Positions 25,501-33,945 of a DNA stretch of 64,000 nucleotides are shown piece by piece. Location: NCBI GenBank assembly GCA_041399065.1, contig JAWKTN010000006.1, positions 496,001 to 560,000 of the forward strand, in the 5' to 3' direction. The DNA is from JAGQPD01 sp020426865 (GTDB lineage Bacteria; Planctomycetota; Planctomycetia; Pirellulales; Pirellulaceae). The notes under the pieces are model-generated. The model did no database searches and was not told the DNA's origin. It saw nothing but the letters and a program-made list of their open reading frames with translations. The first letter of the stretch is position 1; every line of letters begins with the position of its first letter. The translations under genes and the position numbers were made by a program.

Positions 25501-27336
25501 CTCGACGAGTACGTCATGCTGCGCGACGAATTGAAGACCCGTAAAGACGAATTGATACCTGACCTGTGGCCCATATTACGCGAATCGGCTAACCCGCCGC
25601 GCCGTCGATTCCTCGCTGGATTGACGCTGGCGGATTATGCACCAGACTCAGGAGCATGGCAAGACAGCGACTATGAGTACCTATGTAACCAAATGGTACG
25701 CGCACCTGCTGCCGAACAAACGACGCTTCGAGAAGCCCTGCAACCGATCGGCGTGCGATTGCTCGATGCATTGGAAAGTCACTTTCTCGCAGCCGATTCT
25801 GAAGATCTAAACCACAATCTCAATACGACACTTGCATTGCGAGATTTTGCCCGTGTAGATGCCAAGCGTCAGGCCCGACTGCTGGCGCTTAGCAATCCCC
25901 AGCAGTTCAGCGTACTGATCGATGAGTATTCCGCGGCAGATGCCGACTTCCGCGACTCGCTGGCGTTGAACATTCTGCAAATGCTACGGGAACAGGACTT
26001 GTCCGCCACAAACCATCTCCCTGATGATGAACTTGTGAAAGTGGGGCGTGCACGCGCGAATCTTGCCGCTAGCCTGATCCATTTGGGGCAAGGCAATTCC
26101 ATCGTCAAACTCCTCGGCAACGACGTTCGTTTTCCAGATGCCACGCGGCAGTTCGTGCACAATCTAAAGGACCTGCGAATCGACGCCACCAAAGTGGAAC
26201 GGTTGGCCAACCACATACTCGCGCGAGCCGATTCGGTGGACGTGAGCGTCGCGGCTGCCGACACGTATCTTATACTGTTGGCATTGTCAAACTACGGTTT
26301 GGACGAATTTGGAACAGGCGAGCGTGATCGGCTCGTCGAGCGTGTGAGCGAGTGTTACCGCCATCATGTGGACAGCGGTGTGCATTCGGCCAGCGAGTTG
26401 CTACTGCGACGATGGGGACACCTGCCGACAAATACAAATCATTCCGTTACCGAGACCGCTGCGGTTTCGGACGGCACTACCGGTTGGTTCACTCGATCGA
26501 TCGGTAATTCCGAGTGGACATTTGCCGTGATTGATCGTGGTGATGCTATCGTGGGCGCACCACCTACGGAAGACGATGTATGGGACGATGAATTGCAGCG
26601 ATCTGTCTCCCTCGACCATCGTTTCGCCATAGCGACGCGCGAAGTATCGATTTCTCAATGGGAAGAATTCGCTGGCCAATTGCCCGTATTGGACGTCGGC
26701 GGCACTAACAGAGATGAAAGCGATCGTTTGTCGCTACCCGCGGGAAACGTGAGTTGGTACGGCGCCATTATGTTCTGTCGTTGGCTCACGAGCCAAGCTG
26801 GTTTTTCGGAGCTCGAACAGTGTTACGAGGCCCCGGAGGCGAGCGTGGCGCCAACGATTGCGGTCACCGTCGTCGACGGCATCACGGTTACTGTACCGAT
26901 CGACTGGCCGGCAGATGAAACCAAACCCGGCTTTCGACTGCCGAACGAAGACGAGTGGGAAGTCGCCTGTCGAGCCGGCAGTCGCACGGCCTTTTCGTTC
27001 GGATGCGATCGGCAGTGGCTACGCAAATACGCCTGGTACCGCGACAACTCAAGGGCAACCGCCAACGCGGAAGCGACGGCGCACAGCGTTGGCCTGCTTT
27101 GTCCCAACCGTTTCGGCCTGTTTGACATGCACGGCAATCGTTCCGAATGGTGTCAAGATGCCAGCGACGGCTCGCGGCGAGCGATGCGCGGCGGCGTTTT
27201 TGCACTTGAGGCAAGATTCTGCCGCTCGGCGGACAGAAGTCGGTACCCTGCGCAGCAGGGAAGCGAGTACACAGGGTTTCGAGTTGTGCGTACCATTGGC
27301 AAAGACGAATATCGGCGGTCAACTAAACAACCTTAG
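22552..27336 (+). CDS. Ser/Thr kinase - STAND NTPase - FGE/SUMF1-like fusion protein
   Basis: 1594 residues, four parts. (1) Kinase: GRGGFA loop 145-150, VALKVPR with Lys167, HLD (258-260, Asp260 catalytic; the usual Arg of HRD is Leu), Asn265, DFG 278-280. (2) STAND-type NTPase: Walker A GPSGCGKS 477-484, Walker B LLVIDQFEQ with Asp555, then a helical arm. (3) One membrane helix (about 886-906) and a long helical repeat region. (4) FGE/SUMF1 fold, about 1322-1590: VSWYGAIMFCRWL, FRLPNEDEWEVACRAG, FGLFDMHGNRSEWC, AMRGGVFALEARFC and YTGFRVVR. Only the second of the two copper-binding cysteines of true FGE is present (Cys1557; Glu1553 near the first site), so this domain may bind a ligand rather than oxidise sulfatases. 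It overlaps the ECF gene by one base. Confidence 0.9.
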   Translation: MSDDFHGRSGGSDPSQLDRIDAICDKFERSWRGGQGPIIEQFLANCDDRDRSILMRELIALEVALRLGANETFDTDEYHQRFSADRSVVEAALYLCQQGVNEASFAPTAKYDLACDARAPQAGPDVSEAETPQAIGRYQVIRSLGRGGFADVYLASDPDLEREVALKVPRMDRFSGEAALDFFVEEARKAAQLDHPGIVRIYDVHREAGLVAIVQQYLSGGDLTQYAGERRLPYRQVAEMVLQIANAIGYAHRRHYIHLDLKPANILLDQAGKPYVADFGIALHESRQRELRGEVIGTYAYMSPDQVRGETHRLDGRADIWSLGIIMYELLTGRRPFFAETPDDMRDQIENTEPRPPRQLDPNIPRELARICLVCLSKKVTDRYTATADLIDDLQHWLANGESKSMSRDAGLAEEVIVEQVIPQGLRSFGAEHSGFYLSLLPGPHDRDGLPKAVRVWKTGIESRDAEVAFSVGLLYGPSGCGKSSLVRAGILPSLDNNILPIYVEATAADTEVRLLKGLRKIAPDIDSDTDVVAALSRVREIGGWQGKKVLLVIDQFEQWLHAHHAYDDSQLLAALRQCNGSDLQTLLLVRDDFGASVHRFFQHLEIELSEGHNYALFDLFDLDHAQHVLAAFGRAYGKIRRSSAELSSEQAQFLAQAVRGLAEREQVVSVRLSVFAEMMKGRSWIPAALTDVGGLEGLGMMFLEETFAAKSAPPSHRAHQQAARRMLKSLLPEQDSEIKGQMQSHRQLQEVSGYRDRPADFRATLNILDNHVRLITPTEPDKYGADITDTPRDDDDETRYYQLSHDYMVPSLRRWLYDAELATYSGRCRVLLDRITRDWKGHQQNRRFLPGPLEFFRILTGTRKSQWTRSQTAMMAHARAVYVRVLAAIAFAFLFVATVAVYWNQRTQTDLGVARVLAAPIQEVDKELASQHGVRERVLNRLREMANDPNASHANLVRIHLARLPDEPELLVVLREYLTGAPLDEYVMLRDELKTRKDELIPDLWPILRESANPPRRRFLAGLTLADYAPDSGAWQDSDYEYLCNQMVRAPAAEQTTLREALQPIGVRLLDALESHFLAADSEDLNHNLNTTLALRDFARVDAKRQARLLALSNPQQFSVLIDEYSAADADFRDSLALNILQMLREQDLSATNHLPDDELVKVGRARANLAASLIHLGQGNSIVKLLGNDVRFPDATRQFVHNLKDLRIDATKVERLANHILARADSVDVSVAAADTYLILLALSNYGLDEFGTGERDRLVERVSECYRHHVDSGVHSASELLLRRWGHLPTNTNHSVTETAAVSDGTTGWFTRSIGNSEWTFAVIDRGDAIVGAPPTEDDVWDDELQRSVSLDHRFAIATREVSISQWEEFAGQLPVLDVGGTNRDESDRLSLPAGNVSWYGAIMFCRWLTSQAGFSELEQCYEAPEASVAPTIAVTVVDGITVTVPIDWPADETKPGFRLPNEDEWEVACRAGSRTAFSFGCDRQWLRKYAWYRDNSRATANAEATAHSVGLLCPNRFGLFDMHGNRSEWCQDASDGSRRAMRGGVFALEARFCRSADRSRYPAQQGSEYTGFRVVRTIGKDEYRRSTKQP

Positions 27337-30300
27337 TCATTGACTTCAGTCTGTTTCCGAGCGATGGTTGCTCCACGATCGTTGGTGAGTCTCTTGATTG
27401 ATCTAGAATTCGCCTCGATCGGTTTCTTGCCTCCGTGCCGGTCGTTGCAAGACCTGTTGCTGAAGATGCGATAGACACACTAACGGCCGTAGTGCGCAGG
27501 CCGAAGTCTTGCTGCCAAATCAGCAGGTCTCGACCGTCGACGGTACCATCCCGGTTCCCGTCCGCGCGCAGATCTTCGGGTGTGGTAAGATTGGCCACCC
27601 AAATGCCAAAATCCAAAATGTCGACCGATCCGTCCTGATTGAAGTCGCCACGAAGCACTGCCGGCTGGATGATCGACTCTTCCTGCGTTCGAAGTCCAGG
27701 CGTCAGGTCATCAAGAATAAAGTCCAAATCATCGCCGTTGCCAGGTGTTCCGAGAAAACTGAAACGCAAGAGGAACCAATCATTGTACGAACGTAAAATG
27801 CTGTCGGTGATGCCATCACGATTCAGATCGACACCCGACACCACGTCATTCGTATCACCATCCAAATTCCAATCGATCGGGCCCATTTGACGGTAGAGCC
27901 TTCGCGACTCGACGCCCCCGGCAGGCACAAAAATAGTTGTCAATGGAACAGAACCGATCGGCGCAATTCCTTGGGACTCGTAAAAGAGAGCTTCGTTGAT
28001 GCTATCTTCGGGGGTAGACTCGTAACTTGAGAAGTTTGGCAGCCAGCCATCGGCATAGATGCCGATTGGCGTTTGCCACAGGTAGTTCATGACGCTGTGG
28101 TAATTGGGTTTGTAGTTTAGGTCATCGCCGCCACCGTGCTGCAACCCCAACGAATGTCCGAGTTCGTGCATGAAGGTACCGGCCTGGATGCGCTCACGCG
28201 TTACCCTTGGTGGATCCGTCGGCACATTCTGTTCGTTCCACTCGCCCAACGTAACGACAAACTCGTTCCCCAGGCCTTCATGGAATCCGGACGACTCGCT
28301 CCCTTCAATCGAATTGGCAAACAGCGCGTACCGCACGAATTGTCGCTTGGCCAGTTTCGTCGCGGCCGTGTCCAACGGGCTACCAAGGTGATCGGCGAAT
28401 AATTGCTGGTACTCTGCTTTGCTGGTTTCAGCCTGGTAGGGAAGGTCCAGTTCGTCAAGCAGAAGGTGCAGATCGATACCGGTGCTCCCGTCCGGGTTTG
28501 GTACTGGGGCGTTCAGGAACGCCGCCACAACAAGATCGAGCGAGGTATCAGTTGCCAAACCAGCAATGACCACGCTATCAATCGATTCGAATGTCGGTAT
28601 CGGCCCCAAGCCGGACATGGCATCCACTTCGACAAAGAGATCCTTTCGATAAGGTGACGCCCCCATGGCAGCCAAATCGAGATCGATCGTGCCGTCTCCA
28701 TCGGCATCAATGCCATCAAGTTCCCAGATATCGGACAGCCCGTCCTCGTCAGTGTCTCCCGCATCGATCGATAGATCATCGATTCCATAACCGGTCAAGT
28801 CCGTAAGATTTCCGGACAATTCGACACGCACGATGTCGGTCGCGGGCGAACTGACGACCCATAGCAGATCGACTCCGTCGGTCGTTCCTGCCACGGGGGC
28901 CGTCCGGGACATGTCGTCGACCACGTTTCCTGCCGCGTCGTAGGCCGTGAACGAAATCGACTCCCCATTGGGGGTTCCGGTTTCCAACAAGTCGATGGTC
29001 TTGAGGCTGAATCCTTGTACCGGCTTGGAAAACAGGAAGCGAATGGGACTGGCTTGCTTGAAATCATGCGATCCCGGGACCACGGTTGAAATAAATCGTG
29101 AACCCGACACATTGTTGCTGTCGAAGGGTGAATTGGTGATTCCGGCCCGGCTGAAGGCCTGAGAGCCGCTGTGATTGTAACCGCGAGCGGTCATCGCCAG
29201 ACCATTGTTAGGCTCAATCGTGACAAGCACCTCTCCCTGACGACGCTCGACGACATTGTCGCCGATCGCCAGATCTTCCAACGTATCGTACAGCTCATTC
29301 GATAAAACAATATCGTCGATCCCGTAGCCCGCGTCGTCAGTAACGTCCCCGCTAAAAACGACTCGTGTGATCTCGTTCTGATCGCTCTGCACCAGCCAGT
29401 CCAGATCGACACCGGCAACGGTCTCGGTGATCGGTGCGACTCGGGTTTGCACATCCACGACGTCACCCTGTGCATTGAAGGCAGTTAGAGTCACCGTGGT
29501 CCCGCCGGCGGCTTGTGGACCAAGAATGTTCAGTGTCGTCATGCCGAACATCCGCAACGGTGCCGAGAAGTCAAAGGTCACAGGCGTCGCGCCCTCAAAT
29601 GTGTCAAGGTCTTGGAACGAAGTCGAGACAAACCGCGACCCGGATAGATTGCTCGGCTCCGCTGGTGTATTGAAATCGGCGCCACCACTGTCAAACGCTG
29701 GTGCGGTATTGTCGCTATAAGCATGTACCTCCAAAGGAACGCCACTCTCGGTGCTAACCTCCACGGTTATTTCGCCATAGATGCGTTGAGTGAGTGTCGT
29801 ACCCAGTATCAATTCATCAAAATCGTCTTTCACCGTGCCTGCAATTGTTTTCAGCGAGACAAGCGTCACGGTGCCGCCAAGAATCGTACCGTCGAGTGTG
29901 GCCGATCGGGCATACAAATTCATGCCACTCAGGTCCAACGTTGACGAAGCGGGAACCACCAGGTGATTGACATACACCGCCTCGGCGACCGAACCCTGAC
30001 TATTATCGGACTGATCCACGAGTCGTACGAAATTGTTCATGCCAATCGAGATTTGCCGAAATAGATAATTCTGTACGAAACCAGGTCCAGTCCCCCCTCG
30101 ATCGTCACTCATCGCCTCGAACAATTGTGGGGATGTATCCGTGCCAGTTCCATCGAGCCGAACATTGGCGCGCGGCAAGAAGCCCTTTGCATCTTTCGTG
30201 GTACCGGTCAGGTCGCTGAGGACCCGAATCGTTCCTGTTGGTACGCCAGTTAACACTCCGGGATCTGCCAATTGCAAATTTGGGATAACTACGATGTTAC

Positions 30301-32005
30301 CCGTGCCTGACGTTCGGAGGTTGCCGCGGTGGGTGAATCCGGAGGCGTCGATTCTCAGGGCACCTAGTGGTGATCTCGCAGCAATCGTACCTTCAACCGT
30401 TAGTGGCAACGTGGAGTCACCGACCGTGGTCGCGTCCGAGGTCGCGTCGTTTACGACCGTGATCCCAGCGCCAATCGTCAAACTACCACCATTGGTAGGG
30501 CGCACTTGGACGTCATCTGGCTGACTAAACTGATGGAGCTGTCGGTAGAGTTCGACCGTACCGCTGCCACCAAGTAACTGCGAACCACCGGAGAAGTTCA
30601 GTCGCACATCGGACGCGACGGAACTGCTTAATCCCGTGTGTTCCAATCGCAATACGCTCTCGTCGAGCGTTAATCCGTTCAGCACCGTGACTTGCGCCCC
30701 TGTGAGCAACGTCGTATCGACCGCCAAGGTTACACCGTCCAGCGTGCCATCGGTGTTCAACACTTGCAGTAGCGATCCGTTGTCTCCGTCAACAGTGACG
30801 GCGTGGAGCGTCCCACCGTGGATCCGCCAGATACGTACCGGATCGATCGTTAACGTCGCTCCAGAATCGTCAAGCGTTCCGATAACGTCGACGGTACCTG
30901 CCGTTCCCACGAACGTTCCCAAATCTGCGACGGTAAACGTTCCTCCCAGCTGGATCCCTCCACCGCTTTGGCTGATCGTGTTGGTGTTGGTCCAGTCACC
31001 GTTTAAAGTCAAAATTCCACTTGCGACCGCGACGGGTGCGTTGATCGTGTAGTTTCCGTCAAGATCAATATTGCCACCGTCTAGCGCTAGATCATTGACG
31101 TCGCCGGTGAATTGAGACACGCTCAAGGTGCCAGCCATGCTTTCCAAGACACCCAGATTCGTCACGGTCGATCCGAGAACATGCAGTGTAGAGCCTGCGG
31201 ATCTTGCAGCAATCGTGCCCTCAATCGTCAGTGGCAACGTGGAGTCACCGACCGTGGTCGCGTCCGAGGTCGCGTCGTTTACGACCGTGATCCCAGCGCC
31301 AATCGTCAAACTACCACCATTTGTAGGGCGCACTTGGACGTCATCTGGCTGACTGAACTGATGGAGCTGTCGGTAGAGTTCGACCGCACCGCTGCCACCA
31401 AGTAACTGCGAACCGCCGGAAAAGTTCAGTCGCACATCGGACGCGACGGCGCTGCTTAATCCCGTGTGTTCCAATCGCAATACGCTCTCGTCGAGCGTTA
31501 ACCCGTTCAGCACCGTGACTTGCGCCCCTGTGAGCAACGTCGTATCGACCGCCAAGGTTACACCGTCCAGCGTGCCATCGCCCGCGATTACCACGGAGGA
31601 CGATTCCGTTATGGATTGTATGGCTGTATTTCGAAGCGTCGCTGCATTGACTGTAAGAGCAGTGTCGTCAATCTGCAGCAAGGAAAGGACCTCAAGGGAT
31701 CCGGCGTCTAGAAGAAGTGGTACCGACGTTAGTAGGCTCTGGACAATATGGTCACCGCCACCGAGGATGACACTTGGCGATCCCGCAACTGAAACGTGCA
31801 CGTCATCACTGCTACTGGGCAACTGATCTCCGCTCCAGTTGAGTGGGTCGGTCCAGTTTGTACCGTCGCCGCCTCCGTCCCAAGTCACGGTTGCTAGCAT
31901 TTGTCTATCTTGAAGTATTTCCATCGCCGGCTTCAAGGCGAAGTGCGACGGCCTGCGGATTGCACGCGCGCGTTGCGCGCCGCTGCGTCTTGGGAAGAAT
32001 TTCAT
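27323..32005 (-). CDS. Giant secreted metzincin-type metalloprotease with dockerin-like repeats
   Basis: 1560 residues from the ATG at 32005, preceded by GGAAAG. Residues 1-30 are basic; LQDRQMLA (31-38) is the planctomycete export motif. The first half is a beta-solenoid (WDGGGDGTNWTDPLNW, then many TLT/LDGVTL strands) including a 127-residue module present twice. Two similar calcium-rich Ig-like modules follow (GYGIDDIVL, GYGIDDLSI). The protease has HELGHSLGLQH at 1280-1290, matching HExxHxxGxxH, and SVMNY as the Met-turn. Residues about 1450-1495 are a dockerin-like pair (DFNQDGSVDILDF, DGNRDGTVDGRDL). Likely degrades external or surface proteins; calcium-dependent folding is expected. 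Its 3' end overlaps the kinase-STAND gene by 14 bases, tail to tail. Confidence 0.87.
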   Translation of the reverse strand: MKFFPRRSGAQRARAIRRPSHFALKPAMEILQDRQMLATVTWDGGGDGTNWTDPLNWSGDQLPSSSDDVHVSVAGSPSVILGGGDHIVQSLLTSVPLLLDAGSLEVLSLLQIDDTALTVNAATLRNTAIQSITESSSVVIAGDGTLDGVTLAVDTTLLTGAQVTVLNGLTLDESVLRLEHTGLSSAVASDVRLNFSGGSQLLGGSGAVELYRQLHQFSQPDDVQVRPTNGGSLTIGAGITVVNDATSDATTVGDSTLPLTIEGTIAARSAGSTLHVLGSTVTNLGVLESMAGTLSVSQFTGDVNDLALDGGNIDLDGNYTINAPVAVASGILTLNGDWTNTNTISQSGGGIQLGGTFTVADLGTFVGTAGTVDVIGTLDDSGATLTIDPVRIWRIHGGTLHAVTVDGDNGSLLQVLNTDGTLDGVTLAVDTTLLTGAQVTVLNGLTLDESVLRLEHTGLSSSVASDVRLNFSGGSQLLGGSGTVELYRQLHQFSQPDDVQVRPTNGGSLTIGAGITVVNDATSDATTVGDSTLPLTVEGTIAARSPLGALRIDASGFTHRGNLRTSGTGNIVVIPNLQLADPGVLTGVPTGTIRVLSDLTGTTKDAKGFLPRANVRLDGTGTDTSPQLFEAMSDDRGGTGPGFVQNYLFRQISIGMNNFVRLVDQSDNSQGSVAEAVYVNHLVVPASSTLDLSGMNLYARSATLDGTILGGTVTLVSLKTIAGTVKDDFDELILGTTLTQRIYGEITVEVSTESGVPLEVHAYSDNTAPAFDSGGADFNTPAEPSNLSGSRFVSTSFQDLDTFEGATPVTFDFSAPLRMFGMTTLNILGPQAAGGTTVTLTAFNAQGDVVDVQTRVAPITETVAGVDLDWLVQSDQNEITRVVFSGDVTDDAGYGIDDIVLSNELYDTLEDLAIGDNVVERRQGEVLVTIEPNNGLAMTARGYNHSGSQAFSRAGITNSPFDSNNVSGSRFISTVVPGSHDFKQASPIRFLFSKPVQGFSLKTIDLLETGTPNGESISFTAYDAAGNVVDDMSRTAPVAGTTDGVDLLWVVSSPATDIVRVELSGNLTDLTGYGIDDLSIDAGDTDEDGLSDIWELDGIDADGDGTIDLDLAAMGASPYRKDLFVEVDAMSGLGPIPTFESIDSVVIAGLATDTSLDLVVAAFLNAPVPNPDGSTGIDLHLLLDELDLPYQAETSKAEYQQLFADHLGSPLDTAATKLAKRQFVRYALFANSIEGSESSGFHEGLGNEFVVTLGEWNEQNVPTDPPRVTRERIQAGTFMHELGHSLGLQHGGGDDLNYKPNYHSVMNYLWQTPIGIYADGWLPNFSSYESTPEDSINEALFYESQGIAPIGSVPLTTIFVPAGGVESRRLYRQMGPIDWNLDGDTNDVVSGVDLNRDGITDSILRSYNDWFLLRFSFLGTPGNGDDLDFILDDLTPGLRTQEESIIQPAVLRGDFNQDGSVDILDFGIWVANLTTPEDLRADGNRDGTVDGRDLLIWQQDFGLRTTAVSVSIASSATGLATTGTEARNRSRRILDQSRDSPTIVEQPSLGNRLKSMTKVV
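30372..30752 (-). repeat. 381-bp internal repeat of the metzincin gene, copy 2
   Basis: Nearly identical to 31200-31580, with about a dozen base differences, most of them silent. Both copies have the same length and frame and encode the same 127-residue beta-solenoid module starting LDGVTLAVDTTLL. The spacing between copies is 828 bases (276 codons). Confidence 0.9.
31200..31580 (-). repeat. 381-bp internal repeat of the metzincin gene, copy 1
   Basis: N-terminal copy of the module at 30372-30752. The high identity, including third codon positions, points to a recent duplication or ongoing gene conversion. Confidence 0.9.
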
Positions 32006-32518
32006 AGTCTTTCCGTTTGTTGAACGAGATTGACGTTGCGAACGAGACTGCCGCGAGGCGAACCATGACAGCAGACTGCGATGACATTGCCGAGTGCGTA
32101 TCATACCTGTCTTGTGGCAAGACTTCCATGGGTGTGTACATTTCTATCCTTAACAACGCAATAATAACAACGCCAGACACCCTAAAAAAAGGCCGATTGA
32201 CCGTACCAGAGCGGCGACTGGCGGTAAGCGGGGCAAATCGGTCGCTACCGTTCGCGGGTCGCGCCCGGCGGGCAATTTGCCGACCGCCTAGCGAACTCGA
32301 GAACTCGACAATATCCGTTTGGCCTAACTCGGTGATGACCAACTGGTGCGTGCGTTTCTCTAGCACGTTATGCGGATGTCATTCACACGGAGGAAAGACT
32401 TTTTTGTCGATTTCGTCGTCTGGGCACTTGTCCTCCACTGAATACTGTATACACTTATGCGCTTTGGACACACATGCATGCTTCGGCACGCGTCGATAAC
32501 AAGCAGCCAGGAGGTACT
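32006..32518. other. Intergenic, upstream of the metzincin gene
   Basis: About 510 bases with no gene recognised. A small perfect hairpin GTCTTG-TGG-CAAGAC lies at 32109-32123. The region must hold the promoter of the metzincin gene, but I see no strong sigma-70 match. AGGAGG at 32509-32514 belongs to the transposase stub that follows. Confidence 0.45.
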
Positions 32519-32574
32519 ATGGCCGCATCACCGCGTAGCGATATCGTGAATCCGCACGAAATTGGCGTCTATAA
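32519..32574 (+). pseudogene. 5' stub of a RAYT/Y1-type transposase
   Basis: An excellent ribosome-binding site (CAGGAGGTACT) precedes an ATG encoding MAASPRSDIVNPHEIGVY. As I recall, this matches the conserved start of planctomycete Y1/RAYT-like transposases (PR.D.V.P.E.GVYH..NR). The match breaks after about 18 codons, where the sequence of a tyrosine recombinase begins in another frame. The stub is too short to be functional. Confidence 0.4.
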
Positions 32575-33162
32575 ACCCCCGTCTGGAAGGGGCTCTCGGA
32601 ACTTGAGCTCATGAGGCTACGAGCCGCGTTGGACCAGGTCACGCAATTGGCCGGTCGCAAACAACAGATGCCGCTTCGCAATCGTGCGGTGTTTATTCTG
32701 GGGCTCGATACGGCTCTTCGAGCCTTTGAGATCGCCACGCTCAACTACGACCAGTACCAAGGCAGGTACCTCAAGCGGGTCAAGGGAAAGGCCAGCATCT
32801 ACGCCGATGTCTACCTCTCGGCGGATGCCCGTCGTAAGCTCGACCAGTACATCGCCCAGGAACGTGGCACCCAACCCGGGGCGTTGTTTGTCACCAATCG
32901 TGGCGGTAGGATGTCACGCCAACAGATTGACCGCTTCCTCAAGACCGTGGCCGCTCAGGCCAACGCCAAGCTTCCTCCCGACGAGCAAATCAACCTCCAC
33001 GCCCATATGTTAAGGCACACGTCCACCAAGCGGGTCTACGAAAAAAAGCGGCCGGTCGAAGCCAAAGAACATGGACGACACAAGAGTTTCAAGCAGCTCG
33101 AACGCTATGCCGCTCAGACGCAGCAGGAGCGGGAGGACACGGTGGATAATCTGTGGTCGTAG
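32575..33162 (+). pseudogene. Tyrosine recombinase (phage integrase family), N-terminus lost
   Basis: The frame is open from 32575 (just after a TAA) and reads TPVWKGLSELELMRL before the first ATG at 32611. The catalytic domain appears whole: ALRAFEIATL (Arg I), KGKASIY (Lys), HAHMLRH (His-x-x-Arg), GRHKSFKQ (second His) and LERY (nucleophile Tyr). The N-terminal SAM-like DNA-binding domain is missing, replaced by the transposase stub, so it is probably inactive or only partly functional. A dif-like site lies 330 bases downstream. Confidence 0.7.
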
Positions 33163-33255
33163 CCGAAACATAACCAAAAGACCGAGGCAAAACTCCCGAC
33201 ACCGCGATGAATGGACGTGGGAACCGACGAATCTTTACGAAACGTCGTAGAGAGG

Positions 33256-33295
33256 GTTTTGTTTTGATACCAAAAGTTTTGTTTTGATACCAAAA
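33256..33295. repeat. 20-bp perfect tandem duplication
   Basis: GTTTTGTTTTGATACCAAAA occurs twice in direct succession (33256-33275 and 33276-33295). Two copies with no spacer rule out a CRISPR array; this looks like a replication slippage or a double binding site. Confidence 0.85.
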
Positions 33296-33492
33296 AGGAA
33301 GGACGCCGCTGGAGAGATTTCGGCTTTGAGGTTGGCTCGGTCCAGCCGAGGCCTTCGTAGTTGGGTAATTCTGCACAACGGTACGTAAACTCTCACAGGG
33401 GACGGCTGCTCCTCCGCGCCAAGCAAGGAACCACTCAGGCACACAGAGGCAGTGGACGATTAGCAGGCAACGCACTCAACCGAAATTCTTTA

Positions 33493-33518
33493 GTTCGCAT
33501 AACCCACTTTATACGAAC
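33493..33518. other. Dif-like tyrosine recombinase core site
   Basis: GTTCGCATAA - CCCACT - TTATACGAAC: two 10-base arms, inverted and differing at one position, around an asymmetric 6-base centre. This is the architecture of core sites used by Xer-type and integrase-type tyrosine recombinases. It lies 330 bases downstream of a truncated tyrosine recombinase gene. Confidence 0.5.
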
Positions 33519-33544
33519 CAGAGGCGGCGGGGGTGTCCTGATCA

Positions 33545-33628
33545 AATTCCGGGGAGGCTGCTGACGGATAACACCGCGCGGCGGGACTGGCTCCAGCCAA
33601 GCGCGTCGTCGAATCATCCAAGAACAGC
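33545..33628. repeat. Dispersed repeat, copy 2
   Basis: Matches 3453-3526 with an insertion of about 11 bases (GCGCGTCGTCG) before ATCATCCAAGAACAGC. It begins 27 bases after the dif-like site. Confidence 0.7.
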
Positions 33629-33922
33629 GGTCTTCCTCACCGTCTTTAGTCACCAAAAAACGCCAAGCTGGTGTTAGTTTGTTCGTCGACGAAATTCAAT
33701 GGCCAAAACCGCACGGCCGTCATTTCACCATCAGCAATCCCGACTTGATGACAAAGCAGTAAAACCATCAGAAACCCCTGTTTTTCTGTTAAACTTGCCA
33801 ATTTCACGGTCATCGGCAATAAGTAAGGGATAATTATCCATCGACTTATCGCCGATTCCGCAATAACTGCCCCAGCGAGGGCTTATCGCCGGGTCCTCCG
33901 GTAATAATCAAGTTCTGCCAAA

Positions 33923-33945
33923 GTTCCACGGCTGTCCCCAGCCGT
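33923..33945. repeat. REP hairpin, copy 1
   Basis: GTTCCA is followed by the hairpin CGGCTG-TCCC-CAGCCG. The same sequence with a single base change (TCTC loop) occurs inverted at 59913-59935. A dispersed palindromic element. Confidence 0.6.

Noticed and set aside
33256..33295. CRISPR-like array
   Set aside because: Only two units with no spacer and no cas genes nearby.
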